Shown: positions 1-10,007 of the stretch, in pieces
Layout: the number at the start of each line of letters is the position of its first letter
Position numbering within the stretch: position 1 is the first letter of the stretch
From: Alicyclobacillus sp.
Lineage (GTDB): Bacteria; Bacillota; Bacilli; Alicyclobacillales; Alicyclobacillaceae
DNA length: 64,000 nucleotides
NCBI GenBank assembly: GCA_023511295.1
Contig: JAIMBT010000008.1
Span: 1 to 64,000, forward strand
Reading direction: 5' to 3'
Program-made: the position numbers and the translations under genes
The notes under the pieces: model-generated
Told to the model about the DNA's origin: nothing
What the model saw: only the letters and a program-made list of their open reading frames with translations
Databases searched by the model: none

Positions 1-1
1 T

Positions 2-78
2 GTCTCAGTAGCTCAGTTGGATAGAGCAACAGCCTTCTAAGCTGTGGGTCGGGGGTTCGAATCCCTCCTGAGACGCCA
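2..78 (+). tRNA. tRNA-Arg (anticodon TCT)
   Basis: The cloverleaf folds completely. The acceptor stem at 2-8 pairs with 68-74 in seven perfect pairs, the D stem is 11-14/24-27, and the anticodon stem 29-33/41-45 holds a seven-base loop with TCT at 36-38. The T stem is 51-55/63-67 with loop TTCGAAT. The discriminator is G75 and the CCA end is encoded at 76-78. TCT reads AGA arginine codons. Its own promoter lies outside the window. Confidence 0.97.
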
Positions 79-227
79 TGTCCATGTATCCAGATGACCG
101 CGGGCGAGGGTTCCGCATCACGGTTCATGGTCTGGCTTCCAGGACGGAGGATGGGTCCGGAAGCAATCGACGGGACGTCGGGCTCAAAGGGGAGCCTGTG
201 TGTCGCGCTTTTTGGGGAGGAAATTGG

Positions 228-1520
228 ATGACAGCCAAATGGGAGAAAACGGAGGCCAACGTCGGCGTGCTCGAGGTGGAGGTGGACAGCGAGCAGTTCT
301 CCGCTGCACTCGACCGGGCCTTTAAGAAGGTCGTAAAGAACGTAACGGTTCCTGGTTTCCGAAAGGGCAAGGTTCCCCGTAAGCTGTTTGAGTCTCGCTT
401 CGGCGTCGAATCGCTGTACCAGGAAGCGGTGGACGACCTGTTGCCACAGGTTTATCAGCAAGCCGTGCAGGAGACGGGAATTGAGCCCGTCGACCGGCCG
501 TCCATCGACATCGTGCAGATTGGCGTCGGTGAGCCGCTCATCTTCAAAGCGACCGTGACGGTGAAGCCGGAGGTACAGCTGGGCGAGTACAAGGGTCTGG
601 AAATCAAAGATCAGCCGTTTGAAGTCACCGATGAAGCCATTTCTCAAGAGGTAGACCGGATTCGGTCCAGCCACGCGCAGATTGACGTCGTGGAAGACGG
701 TGAGGTCCAGACGGGCGATACGGTGAACATCGATTTCGCCGGCACCGTCGATGGTGAGCCGTTTGAAGGCGGCGAGGCGGAAAATTACCAGCTTGAGATT
801 GGCTCCGGGATGTTCATCCAGGGCTTCGAAGAACAGCTCATTGGAATGAAGCCAGGGGAACAACGGGAGATTCAAGTCACCTTCCCGGAGAATTATCATG
901 TGAAGTCCCTCGCGGGGCGGGATGCCAAGTTCCAGGTGACCTTGCACGATATCAAGCGGCGGACGCTACGTGAACTGGACGACGAGTTCGTGCAGGAGAT
1001 CAGCGAGTTTGAAACGGTCGACGCGTTCATGGAAGACCTGAAGAAGAACCTCGCGCACCGCCTGGAACACGAACACGAGCATTACCTCCAGGATGCCGCG
1101 GTGGCGGCTGCGGTCCAGAATGCCACCGTCGATATTCCACAGGTCATGATTGACAACGAGGCCGACAGCATGGTCGAGAACTTTGCGCAGCAGCTGGCGA
1201 TGCAACAGATTCCGCTCGATGCGTACATGGAGTTCACCGGGACCACGCGGGACGAATTGCGCAGCCAGTTTGCTGAGTCAGCGAAACAGAGCGTGTTGAA
1301 CGGTCTGGTTCTCGAGGCGATTGCCAAGCAGGAAGGGCTCGAGCCCTCGGACGAAGATATCGAGGCGGAACTGCAGAAGCTCGCAGAGTCGAGTGGTCTC
1401 CCCCTCGAGCGCGTACAGCAGATCATGAGCCTTCGCGACCCGGGCCTCGCCGGACTGCGGTCGGACCTGCGAACCCGTAAAACGGTCGAGTTCCTCGTTG
1501 CCAATAGCAAAGTTGTGTGA
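228..1520 (+). CDS. tig: Trigger factor, ribosome-associated chaperone and prolyl isomerase
   Basis: Trigger factor docks at the ribosomal tunnel exit and shields nascent chains. The 430-residue product has the family's usual length. The ribosome-binding signature GFRKGKVP is at residues 43-50. An FKBP-type isomerase domain follows at about 150-240 with the GDTVNIDF and GMFIQGFEEQLIG blocks, and a helical C-terminal chaperone domain ends the protein. The ATG at 228 is preceded by GGGGAGGAAA. The frame is open back to 78, but those 50 residues match nothing in the family and overlap the tRNA end. It heads a cluster with clpP, clpX, lonB and lonA, as in other Bacillota. Confidence 0.96.
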   Translation: MTAKWEKTEANVGVLEVEVDSEQFSAALDRAFKKVVKNVTVPGFRKGKVPRKLFESRFGVESLYQEAVDDLLPQVYQQAVQETGIEPVDRPSIDIVQIGVGEPLIFKATVTVKPEVQLGEYKGLEIKDQPFEVTDEAISQEVDRIRSSHAQIDVVEDGEVQTGDTVNIDFAGTVDGEPFEGGEAENYQLEIGSGMFIQGFEEQLIGMKPGEQREIQVTFPENYHVKSLAGRDAKFQVTLHDIKRRTLRELDDEFVQEISEFETVDAFMEDLKKNLAHRLEHEHEHYLQDAAVAAAVQNATVDIPQVMIDNEADSMVENFAQQLAMQQIPLDAYMEFTGTTRDELRSQFAESAKQSVLNGLVLEAIAKQEGLEPSDEDIEAELQKLAESSGLPLERVQQIMSLRDPGLAGLRSDLRTRKTVEFLVANSKVV

Positions 1521-1533
1521 GTTCGTGTACAAT
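1505..1533 (+). promoter_or_regulatory. Candidate sigma-A promoter for clpP
   Basis: A TACAAT -10 hexamer at 1528-1533 lies 17 bases from a weak TAGCAA -35 at 1505-1510. It overlaps the tig stop region and would place the transcription start near 1540, just before the hairpin at 1553. The -35 matches the consensus at only three positions, so this is tentative. Confidence 0.3.
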
Positions 1534-1552
1534 CCATCGTAACCGCTCGGCG

Positions 1553-1583
1553 ACAAGGCACGTGCAGGCGTGCCTTGTTTGTC
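1553..1583 (+). terminator. Hairpin between tig and clpP, probable terminator or attenuator
   Basis: A perfect 10-bp stem (1553-1562 with 1569-1578) encloses a six-base loop and is followed by TTGTCT, a poor U-tract. It could end tig transcripts. If the candidate promoter at 1505-1533 is used, it would instead lie in the clpP leader. Confidence 0.5.
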
Positions 1584-1625
1584 TCCACAGGAGCGCTTCA
1601 TCACAATCTGTCGGGAGGGATACCT

Positions 1626-2216
1626 GTGAGTCTGACACCTATCGTCATCGAACAGACGAGCCGCGGGGAGCGGTCGTACGATATCTACTCGAGGTTGCTG
1701 CGGGACCGCATCATCATCCTCGGCACGCCGATTGACGACTACGTCGCGAATTCCATCGTGGCACAGCTGCTGTTCCTGGCGGCAGACGACCCGGACCGCG
1801 ACATCCAACTGTACATAAACAGCCCTGGGGGCTCCGTCACCGCTGGCATGGCCATTTATGACACCATGCAACACATCAAGCCGGATGTATCCACAATGTG
1901 TATCGGCATGGCCGCCAGCATGGGGGCGTTCCTGCTCGCCGCGGGAGCGAAGGGCAAACGGTACGCCCTCCCGAACAGCGAGATCATGATTCACCAGCCG
2001 CTCGGGGGTGTGCAGGGCCAGGCGTCCGACATCAAAATCCACGCGGACTGGATGTTGAAGACGAAGGATAAACTGAACCGAATCCTCGCGGAGCGAACGG
2101 GCCAACCGCTGGAACAGGTGGAGAAGGACACCGACCGAGACAACTTCATGTCTGCCGATGCAGCGAAGGCATACGGGTTGATTGACGACGTCATTCACCC
2201 ATTGGGGCGGTCTTGA
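1626..2216 (+). CDS. clpP: ATP-dependent Clp protease proteolytic subunit
   Basis: ClpP forms the double-heptamer serine protease chamber that degrades substrates fed by ClpX or ClpC. The 196-residue product matches the family length. The catalytic triad is visible: Ser98 in GMAASMGA, His123 in IMIHQPLGG and Asp172 in DTDRD. The GTG start at 1626 follows GGGAGGGA with suitable spacing, and translation from further upstream would run into the preceding hairpin. It sits between tig and clpX. In B. subtilis clpP is elsewhere and tig is next to clpX, while tig-clpP-clpX is common in clostridia and proteobacteria. Confidence 0.97.
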   Translation: MSLTPIVIEQTSRGERSYDIYSRLLRDRIIILGTPIDDYVANSIVAQLLFLAADDPDRDIQLYINSPGGSVTAGMAIYDTMQHIKPDVSTMCIGMAASMGAFLLAAGAKGKRYALPNSEIMIHQPLGGVQGQASDIKIHADWMLKTKDKLNRILAERTGQPLEQVEKDTDRDNFMSADAAKAYGLIDDVIHPLGRS

Positions 2217-2226
2217 CCGCCCCAAT
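2201..2226. repeat. Perfect 11-bp inverted repeat across the clpP stop codon
   Basis: Bases 2201-2211 are the exact reverse complement of 2216-2226 with a four-base loop, and the TGA stop of clpP lies at 2214-2216 inside the structure. No T-run follows, so it does not look like an ordinary intrinsic terminator. It may be a 3' stabiliser or a weak terminator for clpP mRNA (inference). Confidence 0.75.
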
Positions 2227-2239
2227 TCGCAGGGCGGGG

Positions 2240-2268
2240 AGTACAAATCCGCCGGCATCGGTTACAAT
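2240..2268 (+). promoter_or_regulatory. Candidate sigma-A promoter for clpX
   Basis: TACAAT at 2263-2268 is spaced 17 bases from AGTACA at 2240-2245. It would give a leader of about 90 bases before the clpX ATG. The -10 is good and the -35 weak. Confidence 0.35.
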
Positions 2269-2366
2269 GAAGTGTGTAAGATGTAGCAGTGGTGTGTCAG
2301 AGCGTTGCATCGGCTCGTGCACGGCAAGCCTCCTCACGGCGGGTACCTTGGATAGGAGGGGATTGT

Positions 2367-3638
<1,272 letters not shown>

Positions 3639-3705
3639 CCGTCCGGCGGGCCTCTTCGCAGCGAGTGCAATGGATTCGATGTGCGCCCTGTCGCACGTCG
3701 TCGAT

Positions 3706-3740
3706 AGGCCGGAACGGGGAAACCTGTTCCGGCCTGTTTG
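3706..3740 (+). terminator. Terminator after clpX
   Basis: A 10-bp perfect stem (3706-3715 with 3726-3735) with a ten-base loop is followed by GTTTG. It separates clpX from the sporulation-type promoter of lonB. Confidence 0.7.
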
Positions 3741-3783
3741 CGTCTGCAGCCTGAGAACCGACGGGGACCGAATCCCGAACCCG

Positions 3784-3813
3784 GTTTATCTGTGGATCCC
3801 CCTGGAGATAATG
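3784..3813 (+). promoter_or_regulatory. Sigma-F-type forespore promoter for lonB
   Basis: GTTTA at 3784-3788, a 15-base spacer and GGAGATAATG at 3804-3813 fit the sigma-F consensus GYATA-N15/16-GGNNANAHTR. The -10 fits at every defined position and the -35 misses one. In B. subtilis lonB is known to be transcribed by sigma-F. The inferred start is near 3820, about 30 bases before the lonB GTG. Confidence 0.6.
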
Positions 3814-3848
3814 GGACTATTCGCACCAGGACAGGGGAGGGGTTTTCC

Positions 3849-5543
3849 GTGAGTACAACGGTACTCGCCGTGATTCAAGTGTTCTTCGCCGTCGTGATTG
3901 GGTTGTACTTCTGGAACTTGCTCAAAACCCAGAACAGCAACCGCCACGCGATCGAGCGGGAATCGAAGAAGGAACTCGACAAGCTGCGGCGCATGCGCGG
4001 GATCTCCCTCAGTGAGCCGTTGTCCGAGAAGACCCGCCCGGCGTCGCTGGACGATATCGTCGGACAAAAGGATGGCTTGAAGGCCTTGCGTGCGGCACTG
4101 TGCGGACCGAACCCGCAGCACGTTATCGTGTACGGGCCACCCGGCGTCGGGAAGACAGCCGCGGCTCGCGTGGTGTTGGAGGAAGCGAAGAAGAGTCCTG
4201 CGTCGCCGTTTCTGCCAGATGCCAAGTTCATCGAGATTGACGCGACAACGGCGCGCTTCGACGAACGAGGGATTGCCGATCCGCTGATTGGCAGCGTACA
4301 CGACCCGATCTACCAAGGCGCGGGGGCCATGGGGATGGCTGGCATTCCGCAGCCGAAAGCTGGGGCAGTGACGAAGGCGCACGGCGGGATGTTGTTTATC
4401 GACGAGATCGGCGAACTGCACCCGATACAAATGAACAAGTTACTGAAGGTGTTGGAAGACCGCAAGGTATTCCTGGAGAGCGCATACTACAGCAGCGAGG
4501 ACACGACGATTCCACCGCACATTCACGACATCTTTCAAAACGGGTTTCCGGCGGATTTCCGCTTGGTGGGAGCGACGACGCGGTCACCGGAAGAGATCCC
4601 CCCGGCGATTCGGTCCCGCTGTGTGGAGGTGTTCTTCAAGCAACTGACGCCGTCTGAGATTCGCACAATTGTCGTGAAGGCGGCGGATAAGCTGCACGTT
4701 CAGATGGAGGACCAAGCGGTGGAGGAAGTGGCGAAATACGCCACCAACGGCCGCGAAGCGGTGAACATGGTTCAGATTGCCGGAGGCCTTGCGCTCACCG
4801 AGCACCGCAACGACGTGCGCCTCGAAGACGTCCAGTGGGTGATTCAATTCAGCCAAATCAGCCCGCGGCCGGACCGGCACGTGCACTCCGAGCCACAGGT
4901 GGGCGTGGTGAATGGGCTCGCGGTCTTTGGCCCGAGCACGGGGATGTTGCTGGAGATTGAAGTGACGGCGCGGCCGGCACAGGCGGGCAAGGGGGTCATC
5001 ACCATTGGCGGCCTGGTCGAGGAGGAGACGCTCCGCTCCGGCAGCCGAAGTATTCGCCGCAAGTCGATGGCCAAGGCGTCGGTCGAGAACGTCGTCACGG
5101 CGCTGCACAAGACCGTCGGGTTGGACGCGCGCGACTTCGACCTTCACGTGAACTTCCCAGGCGGGATGCCGGTCGACGGACCGAGCGCAGGGATTGCGAT
5201 GGCGACCGCCATCTATTCGGCGATTCAAAACGTTCCCGTGCGCAACACGGTCGCGATGACCGGTGAAATCTCGTTGCGGGGCTTGGTGAAACCCGTGGGC
5301 GGCGTCACGGCAAAGGTCGAGGCAGCAGCCGAAGCGGGGGCGACGGTGGTCATCATCCCGAAGGAGAACTGGCAGGAGACGTTCCTCCACGACGAGCGCA
5401 TCAAGGTGGTTCCCGTTGAGCACTTTGAGGACGTGTTGCAGTTGGCCTTGGTGGACCAGCCTGCCGTGCCAAACCGGAGGTTTGCCGCGAATCTGGCGGC
5501 GGGCCCGTCCGTGGGGGGCGCGGTGGCGCCTGGCGGGCAGTAG
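3849..5543 (+). CDS. lonB: LonB, membrane-anchored sporulation Lon-type protease
   Basis: LonB is an ATP-dependent Lon-family protease. In B. subtilis it acts in the forespore. The 564-residue product (B. subtilis about 552) has one N-terminal membrane segment at about 5-24, Walker A GPPGVGKT at 96-103, and a C-terminal Lon protease domain with Ser446 in DGPSAG and Lys489 in the following TAKVE block, 43 residues apart as in the canonical dyad. The GTG at 3849 follows GGGGAGGGG, and the upstream open frame was rejected. A sigma-F-like promoter precedes it and a strong hairpin follows. Confidence 0.93.
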   Translation: MSTTVLAVIQVFFAVVIGLYFWNLLKTQNSNRHAIERESKKELDKLRRMRGISLSEPLSEKTRPASLDDIVGQKDGLKALRAALCGPNPQHVIVYGPPGVGKTAAARVVLEEAKKSPASPFLPDAKFIEIDATTARFDERGIADPLIGSVHDPIYQGAGAMGMAGIPQPKAGAVTKAHGGMLFIDEIGELHPIQMNKLLKVLEDRKVFLESAYYSSEDTTIPPHIHDIFQNGFPADFRLVGATTRSPEEIPPAIRSRCVEVFFKQLTPSEIRTIVVKAADKLHVQMEDQAVEEVAKYATNGREAVNMVQIAGGLALTEHRNDVRLEDVQWVIQFSQISPRPDRHVHSEPQVGVVNGLAVFGPSTGMLLEIEVTARPAQAGKGVITIGGLVEEETLRSGSRSIRRKSMAKASVENVVTALHKTVGLDARDFDLHVNFPGGMPVDGPSAGIAMATAIYSAIQNVPVRNTVAMTGEISLRGLVKPVGGVTAKVEAAAEAGATVVIIPKENWQETFLHDERIKVVPVEHFEDVLQLALVDQPAVPNRRFAANLAAGPSVGGAVAPGGQ

Positions 5544-5572
5544 GACAGACGGAGTCGAACGGATCTGCGACG

Positions 5573-5609
5573 ACGGCGTGCCTGGACAGAGACCAGGTAC
5601 GCCGTTTGC
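5573..5609 (+). terminator. Terminator after lonB
   Basis: A 13-bp stem (5573-5585 with 5593-5605, one G-U pair) with a seven-base loop is followed by a short TTG run. It isolates lonB from the vegetative lonA promoter. Confidence 0.65.
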
Positions 5610-5656
5610 CGTTCAGGCCGCGGAAAGAGTATGTTTCCGCTCGGGCTGTCGCACAT

Positions 5657-5685
5657 TAGACTTCGTCACACCAATTCTGTACAAT
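5657..5685 (+). promoter_or_regulatory. Sigma-A promoter for lonA
   Basis: TAGACT at 5657-5662 and TACAAT at 5680-5685 are separated by exactly 17 bases. The hexamers match the consensus at four and five positions. No CIRCE or CtsR-like repeat is obvious next to it. Confidence 0.6.
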
Positions 5686-5738
5686 GTAGGCTCAAAGTGA
5701 ACGACGCCCGGATGGGCTGCATGCCGGGAGGTGGGCAA

Positions 5739-8162
5739 ATGTCGGCACAACGCAAGCAGGGAGAAGTCCGCCCACTGCTGCCTTTGCGTGGATTGCTCGT
5801 GTACCCGGGAATGGTGTTGCATTTCGATGTCGGGCGTCCGAGGTCCGTGCGAGCCCTGGAACAGGCGATGCTCGATGACGCGCACGAGATCATTCTCGTG
5901 TCGCAAATGGACGGCCAGTTGGACGAACCTGGGCCGGACGACCTGTACCGCGTGGGCACCTTAACCCGCGTCAAACAGATGATGAAACTTCCGAACAACA
6001 CCATCCGCGTCCTCGTCGAAGGGCTGGAACGCGTATCCATTCAGTCCTTCGTGGAGACGGAACCTCACTTCGCTGTTCGTTTCCAACGCCGGCCAGACCC
6101 GGACGTGAATCCAAAAGACCCCGAAGTGCAGGCGCTGATGCGATCTGTGCTGCGTCAGTTTGAGCAGTTTGTCAAGCTGTCCAAAAAAGTGGACCAGGAA
6201 ACGTACGACGCGGTCGTCGACATTGAATCGCCGAGTCGGCTGGCCGACGCCGTTGCCTCGCACCTGCCTGTGAAGATCAAGGACAAGCAGCGAATTCTCG
6301 AAGCGTTCTCGGTCGCCGAGCGGCTCGAACAAGTCCTGCAAATTCTCAGTGACGAACGCCAGGTGCTGGAACTGGAGAGAAAGATCCACCAGCGGGTGCG
6401 CGGCCAGATGGAGCGTACGCAGCGGGAGTACTACCTCCGCGAGCAGATGAAGGCCATCCAGCGGGAACTGGGCGACCGGGAAGGGCGCGGCGCGGAGGTG
6501 GGCGAGCTCCGGCAGAAACTCGCGGCCAAGCCGGTTCCGGACGCTGTCCGGGAGCGGGTGCTGAAGGAGATTGAGCGACTCGAGCGCATACCCGTCAGTT
6601 CGGCGGAGGGCACCGTCGTTCGTACATACGTGGACTGGATTCTCTCGCTGCCGTGGCTGGAGGCTGCGCCGTCGAAAGTCGATGTGCGGCGAGCGGAAGC
6701 CGTGTTGAACAAAGAGCATTTCGGCATGGATAAGGTCAAGGAGCGCATTCTCGAGTTTCTCGCGGTTCAGCAGTTGGCAGCGCGGCAGACCGGGCCCATC
6801 ATCTGTCTGGCGGGGCCGCCTGGCGTCGGCAAGACAACCCTGACTCGGTCCATCGCGACCTCGCTCCGGCGGCCGTTCGTTCGCATCTCGCTGGGCGGTG
6901 TCCACGACGAGGCCGAGATCCGCGGCCACCGGCGAACGTACGTCGGCGCGATGCCGGGGCGCATTCTTCAGGGGATGCGGCAGGCCGGTGTGCGCAACCC
7001 CGTGTTTTTGCTCGACGAGATCGACAAAATGGCAAGCGACTTCCGCGGGGATCCGGCCGCGGCGATGTTGGAGGTGCTGGACCCTGAACAGAACAGCACC
7101 TTTGCGGACCACTACCTGGAGATTCCGTACGACCTATCGGACGTGATGTTCATCACCACAGCCAACGACGTGTCGATGATTCCGCGGCCACTGCTCGACC
7201 GAATGGAACTCATTTGGATTCCGGGCTACACCGAGCCAGAGAAGCTGGAGATTGCGAAACGGCATCTGTTGCCGAAGCAAAAGCAGGCACACGCCTTGAC
7301 CGGGGACCGCTTGCGCGTGGCGGACGACGCGCTCCTCGACATCATTCGCTTCTATACGCGGGAAGCCGGTGTGCGGCAGTTGGACCGCCACCTCGCTGCT
7401 TTGACGCGCAAGGTGGCGCGGCAGGTGGCGTCGGAGACCCACAAGCGGGTACGGATTCGCCCGTCGAACCTGGAAGCGTACCTCGGTCCCCACGTATACC
7501 GATACGGACTGATTGAGGAGGAGGACTTGGTCGGCGTGGTCAACGGCCTCGCTTGGACCGCGGTCGGCGGAGACACGTTGACGATTGAGGTATCGACGGT
7601 GCCCGGCAACGGAAAGGTGGTCCTGACGGGGTCACTTGGTGACGTGATGAAGGAGAGCGCTCAGACGGCGCTGTCGTATGTCCGCTCGAGAGCGGCCGAA
7701 CTCGGCATCGCGGACAACGCGTTTGAATCCACAGACCTGCACATCCACGTGCCCGAAGGCGCGACTCCGAAGGACGGTCCGTCCGCTGGGGTGACCATGG
7801 CGACGGCCATCGCCTCGGCGTTTACGGGACGGCGCGTGGACCGGTTCGTCGCGATGACAGGAGAAGTGACCTTGCGCGGACGCGTATTGCCGATTGGCGG
7901 CTTGAAGGAAAAGGCGCTTGCGGCGCACCGGGCCGGGGTCCAGCGCGTGGTGATCCCGTTCGACAACCAGAAGGACCTCGAGGAAATCCCGGAGGCGGTC
8001 CGCTCCGAGCTTCAGTTCATCCCGGTCAAGCACATGGATGAAGTGCTTCGCGTGGCGCTGGAACCTGAGCGGGCGGGTGCCAAGGAGGGGCAGCCGGTGT
8101 ACGCGGACTACGACCGCGACGAGGGCACACCGTACCCCGAACAGGATGCGCCGCACCAGTGA
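5739..8162 (+). CDS. lonA: LonA, ATP-dependent protease La
   Basis: LonA is the soluble hexameric quality-control protease. The 807-residue product has the N-terminal substrate-binding domain (about 10-200), a long coiled region, Walker A GPPGVGKT at 359-366, and the C-terminal protease domain with Ser682 in DGPSAG and Lys725 in GLKEKALAA. The ATG at 5739 is preceded by GGGAGGTGGG. An open frame extends 36 codons further but overlaps the promoter. The last 27 or so residues form a charged tail that may be species-specific. engB follows 27 bases downstream, probably co-transcribed. Confidence 0.96.
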   Translation: MSAQRKQGEVRPLLPLRGLLVYPGMVLHFDVGRPRSVRALEQAMLDDAHEIILVSQMDGQLDEPGPDDLYRVGTLTRVKQMMKLPNNTIRVLVEGLERVSIQSFVETEPHFAVRFQRRPDPDVNPKDPEVQALMRSVLRQFEQFVKLSKKVDQETYDAVVDIESPSRLADAVASHLPVKIKDKQRILEAFSVAERLEQVLQILSDERQVLELERKIHQRVRGQMERTQREYYLREQMKAIQRELGDREGRGAEVGELRQKLAAKPVPDAVRERVLKEIERLERIPVSSAEGTVVRTYVDWILSLPWLEAAPSKVDVRRAEAVLNKEHFGMDKVKERILEFLAVQQLAARQTGPIICLAGPPGVGKTTLTRSIATSLRRPFVRISLGGVHDEAEIRGHRRTYVGAMPGRILQGMRQAGVRNPVFLLDEIDKMASDFRGDPAAAMLEVLDPEQNSTFADHYLEIPYDLSDVMFITTANDVSMIPRPLLDRMELIWIPGYTEPEKLEIAKRHLLPKQKQAHALTGDRLRVADDALLDIIRFYTREAGVRQLDRHLAALTRKVARQVASETHKRVRIRPSNLEAYLGPHVYRYGLIEEEDLVGVVNGLAWTAVGGDTLTIEVSTVPGNGKVVLTGSLGDVMKESAQTALSYVRSRAAELGIADNAFESTDLHIHVPEGATPKDGPSAGVTMATAIASAFTGRRVDRFVAMTGEVTLRGRVLPIGGLKEKALAAHRAGVQRVVIPFDNQKDLEEIPEAVRSELQFIPVKHMDEVLRVALEPERAGAKEGQPVYADYDRDEGTPYPEQDAPHQ

Positions 8163-8189
8163 GCGGCCCGTGCGAGGGGAGAGACGGAG

Positions 8190-8858
8190 ATGAAGATCCG
8201 CAACGTCGACTTTGAGCTGAGCGCCGTCCGTCCGGCCCAGTGGCCGGTCGACGGCCTACCGGAGTTCGCATTTGTCGGGCGTAGCAACGTCGGGAAGTCC
8301 TCTCTGCTCAATCGGCTGCTCGGCCGCAAGGCCCTGGCACGGGTGTCCGCAAAGCCCGGCAAGACGCAGCAGATTAACTTCTTTCGGGTGAACGACCAGC
8401 TCCGCTTTGCGGATCTGCCGGGGTATGGGTATGCGGCGGTCGGCAAGGCGGAGCGTGCGCATTTTGCCAAGATGGTTGAAACCTACTTGCGCAACCGAAA
8501 GCCGCTGGTGCGCGTGTTTCACCTCATCGATATCCGGCATGACCCGACGGCGCTGGACGTGTCGGTCCATCGGTGGCTCGTGGACCTCGGTCGGCCGGTT
8601 ACGGTGGTGTGTACCAAATTGGACAAGGTCTCGAAGTCGAAAGTGCAACCGTCCGTCGCGCGGGTTCGCCGGGTACTCGAGACCGCAGCGAGCGTGATCC
8701 CGGTGTCGGCAGAGCAGCGGATCGGCTTGGACGCGCTGTGGCAAGTCTTGGAGCGCGAACTGGTGAGCGACGTGGAAGGAGCTTCGGCGACCGATGGAGA
8801 CGCCGGTGCAGCGGAGGTTCTTGGAGAGGGAGAAACGGGGCCGCCCGTGGACCGGTGA
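8190..8858 (+). CDS. engB: EngB/YsxC, ribosome-biogenesis GTPase
   Basis: This GTPase assists assembly of the 50S subunit. G1 GRSNVGKS is at 30-37, the G3 region DLPGYGYA at 75-82 and G4 TKLD at 142-145. At 222 residues it exceeds the usual 195 or so, because of an acidic Ala/Gly/Glu-rich tail after about residue 194 that looks unstructured. The ATG at 8190 follows a GGGGAGAGACGGAG purine stretch. It continues the lonA transcription unit and converges with the eamA-type gene, leaving only five bases between stop codons. Confidence 0.93.
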   Translation: MKIRNVDFELSAVRPAQWPVDGLPEFAFVGRSNVGKSSLLNRLLGRKALARVSAKPGKTQQINFFRVNDQLRFADLPGYGYAAVGKAERAHFAKMVETYLRNRKPLVRVFHLIDIRHDPTALDVSVHRWLVDLGRPVTVVCTKLDKVSKSKVQPSVARVRRVLETAASVIPVSAEQRIGLDALWQVLERELVSDVEGASATDGDAGAAEVLGEGETGPPVDR

Positions 8859-8863
8859 CTGGC

Positions 8864-9817
8864 TCAGGCGTTGTGGCGGCAGAGGGCGATGGACTCGTCC
8901 GCGACCACCATACTGGCCAAGATGAGCAATCCGCCAACCGCGTGAGACATTGGCATCCGCTCTCCGAGCGCGAACCACCCGATGATGGCAGCAAACAGGG
9001 GTTCGGTGGTAAAGATGAGCGCCGTTGCGGTCGCGGACGTGGTCTGTTGGAAATGCGTTTGCATAGCGTAGGCGAACACCGTGCCGAGCAGGGAACAGAC
9101 CAAGATGGCCGCCCACACCTCGGGTCGCGACCAGTCGTGGGGGCTGGTGAAGTGTTCACCTGGCACGAGCGTCGTGAGGCTGCACCAAACCGTGAGCACG
9201 GCAATCTGAACGGTCGTCAAGGCGATGGGATGTTCTCCGCGGACGGCCCGCTCCGTGAAGACAATCTGGAGCGCCAGACAGACACTGCACAGGAGACCGT
9301 AGACGTCACCGATACGCCATCCCTGCACGTCCAGACCGGTGAGCAGGGCCAAACCCGCTACGGCCATTGCCACGGCCGCCCAGTTCCGTCGCGTGACCCG
9401 GGCGCGGAGGATGGGCATCCCCAGCAGGGGGACCATCACCACGCTGAGGCCAGTCAGGAATCCAGAGGTCGCGGCGCTTGTCGTCTGCAGGCCCATCGTC
9501 TGCAAAGCGTAGCCACCGTACAGGCAAGTGCCGAGGAGGCCGCCGCGCCACCAGGTGCGCCGCGTGATGGCCCGGCGAACGGACGGAACGGCGAGCGTGA
9601 ACAGGGCAAGACACGCTGTCGCAATCGCGAAGCGCAAGGTGAGATAGGGAAAAACCCGGATGTGGGCAAGGGCGCCTTTTGTGAGGCTGAAGGTGGCGCC
9701 CCATATGAGCGTGACAAACAGCAACACGCTGCCAGCGAACAGACGATGGCGAGGCCCCGGCGGAGCTGCGGCGCCCGCGTTCGCTTTCCATTCCGAGTGT
9801 GCGATGTCGTTGGTCAT
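8864..9817 (-). CDS. EamA/DMT-family membrane transporter
   Basis: The 317-residue product has the two-repeat EamA architecture of drug/metabolite transporters, with about ten hydrophobic helices. Typical pieces are LIWGATFSLTKGAL in the first helix and TALIFTTEPLFAAIIGWFALGE near the end of repeat two. The substrate cannot be inferred. The ATG complements 9815-9817. The gene lies opposite to its neighbours between engB and hemA, which are adjacent in B. subtilis, so it looks inserted into the ancestral order. Confidence 0.88.
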   Translation of the reverse strand: MTNDIAHSEWKANAGAAAPPGPRHRLFAGSVLLFVTLIWGATFSLTKGALAHIRVFPYLTLRFAIATACLALFTLAVPSVRRAITRRTWWRGGLLGTCLYGGYALQTMGLQTTSAATSGFLTGLSVVMVPLLGMPILRARVTRRNWAAVAMAVAGLALLTGLDVQGWRIGDVYGLLCSVCLALQIVFTERAVRGEHPIALTTVQIAVLTVWCSLTTLVPGEHFTSPHDWSRPEVWAAILVCSLLGTVFAYAMQTHFQQTTSATATALIFTTEPLFAAIIGWFALGERMPMSHAVGGLLILASMVVADESIALCRHNA

Positions 9818-9860
9818 GTAGAGAAGTGTACACGCGACGGCATTCGTCGGTCAACGACAC

Positions 9861-9906
9861 GACATCCCCCGGCCGCCGAGGGGTGTACCGGCGGCCAGGG
9901 GATGTC
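9861..9906. repeat. Long inverted repeat in the eamA/hemA divergent region
   Basis: Bases 9861-9878 and 9889-9906 form a roughly 18-bp GC-rich stem with one internal mismatch and a ten-base loop. It lies upstream of both genes and has no T-run on either strand, so it is not a normal terminator for either. It could be a protein-binding palindrome or a leader structure of the minus-strand gene. Confidence 0.7.
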
Positions 9907-9935
9907 TGGAAACATCGGCATGGGCGGTGGAAAGG

Positions 9936-9944
9936 TGGTATAAT
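9936..9944 (+). promoter_or_regulatory. Extended -10 promoter for the hem operon
   Basis: TGGTATAAT at 9936-9944 is a perfect extended -10 element. No convincing -35 is present at 17 bases, which is usual when the TGn extension is perfect. The start would be near 9951, about 57 bases before the hemA GTG. Confidence 0.7.
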
Positions 9945-10007
9945 ACGGGCTGGGATTTGAGTGCTGAGAGGTTGTTCGTTCTCCAGCACGTCAAGAGGTG
10001 GAGCACC

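Noticed and set aside
78-227. Open frame extending tig upstream to the tRNA end
   Set aside because: The 50 extra residues lack trigger-factor similarity and the ATG at 228 has a good Shine-Dalgarno sequence.
8573-9943. 456-codon plus-strand frame opposite the EamA gene
   Set aside because: The translation is Arg/Gly-rich without domains, while the minus strand gives a clear ten-helix transporter.
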